From: Arthrobacter sp. 18067
GTDB lineage: Bacteria; Actinomycetota; Actinomycetes; Actinomycetales; Micrococcaceae
Reading direction: 5' to 3'
Length of the DNA: 64,000 bases
Assembly (NCBI RefSeq): GCF_902706295.1
Contig: NZ_CACSJJ010000009.1
Coordinates: 124,001 to 188,000, forward strand
The translations under genes and the position numbers were made by a program. Shown in pieces: positions 63,556-64,000 of the stretch. Positions within the stretch are counted from its first letter, which is position 1; every line of letters begins with the position of its first letter. The notes beneath the pieces are model-generated. The model worked only from the letters and a program-made list of their open reading frames with translations, searched no databases and had not been told where the DNA came from.

Positions 63556-64000
63556 GCCACATGTTTCAGGACTACATGCTCATCATTGGTTCGGCCGCTA
63601 TCGTAACCGCTGTCCTGCTGACCCTGTTTGTTGCCTTGAGACCTCGATACAGGGATATCGCGGCCAGCAGGCGGCGGCCGGGGGCGCCTGATGAAGGATC
63701 GTCAGTGATCTCCAAACTGGGTGATGCGACGGTCTCCGTTGTGGAACGAGGGGTAACCCGCGGACGTGGCGGCGTCTTCGGTGTGGACGCACTTAACGAC
63801 GCGGGCGTCACCAGCAAGCCCTCCGAATTTGCTGTCCTCATCCTGATCGGCAGCATCGTTCTGGGCCTGGTCGGATTCCTGCTTCAGGGCCTGCCTCTTG
63901 GCATCGTCTTCGCCTTATTGTCGCCCTTGGCCGCTTACTTGGTGGTCAAAGTCCGTACGGGCCGCCGTCGGGCTGCCTTTGGCGGCCAACTGAGCGACAT
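63552..64000 (+). CDS. tadB: TadB-like type II secretion F-family membrane protein, 5' part
   Basis: About 149 codons before the right edge. Start GTG at 63552 overlapping the tadA TGA. An N-terminal helix (MLIIGSAAIVTAVLLTLFVA), a basic linker and two further hydrophobic segments (AVLILIGSIVLGLVGFLL and LGIVFALLSPLAAYLVV) match the TadB N-terminus before the T2SF domain. Membrane platform of the Tad pilus. Confidence 0.85.
   Translation, partial: MSHMFQDYMLIIGSAAIVTAVLLTLFVALRPRYRDIAASRRRPGAPDEGSSVISKLGDATVSVVERGVTRGRGGVFGVDALNDAGVTSKPSEFAVLILIGSIVLGLVGFLLQGLPLGIVFALLSPLAAYLVVKVRTGRRRAAFGGQLSD

Overview
The window looks like an actinobacterial chromosome of the Arthrobacter/Paenarthrobacter type. 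This is an inference from high GC, GTG/TTG starts with GGAGG-like ribosome binding sites, mycothiol genes (mshA, ino1), GuaB3, a tandem-CIRCE groESL operon, treXYZ and an actinobacterial Flp/Tad pilus locus. Nearly all of it is core chromosome. I see no insertion sequence, prophage, integrase, tRNA, rRNA or CRISPR array.

Layout. 1-3305 (minus): the 5' part of a very large SF1-helicase-like protein with altered ATPase motifs, running off the left edge. 3.5-15 kb (mostly minus): the guanine nucleotide genes guaA, guaB3 and guaB, interspersed with a DUF3817 protein, SURF1, a lone PTS EIIA, GlpD, an ABC exporter and a small leader-ORF/membrane-protein pair. A three-copy 59-bp palindromic repeat lies at 6641-6809. 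15-23 kb: two tandem acyltransferase-SGNH membrane proteins, a DUF389 protein, and a flavin monooxygenase with an upstream LuxR/TPR regulator and a candidate operator. 23.3-25.6 kb: groES-groEL1 behind two CIRCE operators. 25.6-29.5 kb: a small membrane protein, a THUMP-like methyltransferase, and a probable zinc-starvation unit (COG0523-like protein without a P-loop, cysteine-free L36, AroE-like dehydrogenase) behind a Zur-like box.

29.5-43.7 kb: a YbdK-type ligase; the tightly overlapping alr-tsaE-tsaB-rimI-tsaD cluster (D-alanine, tRNA t6A, ribosomal protein acetylation); divergent PfkB kinase and GH4 glycosidase; a GNAT protein; mshA; fhs; ino1; and an aldo/keto reductase. Ino1 makes the inositol phosphate that MshA glycosylates, so the first steps of mycothiol synthesis are both present. 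43.7-50.1 kb: treX-treY-treZ converts glycogen or maltodextrin to trehalose. 50.2-58.6 kb: envelope and cofactor genes (glmS-acpS-nnr, coaA, an M15 carboxypeptidase lipoprotein, glmM) and the rplM-rpsI ribosomal operon. 58.9-64 kb: prepilin peptidase, Flp pilin, CpaB, TadZ, TadA and the start of TadB, an Flp/Tad pilus locus cut by the right edge.

No clear new multi-gene defence or mobile system is visible. The most unusual items are the helicase-like protein with a K-to-Q Walker A change, the COG0523 protein without its nucleotide-binding loop in a Zur-type unit, the triple palindromic repeat, and the inverted repeats in the AT-rich region before flp.
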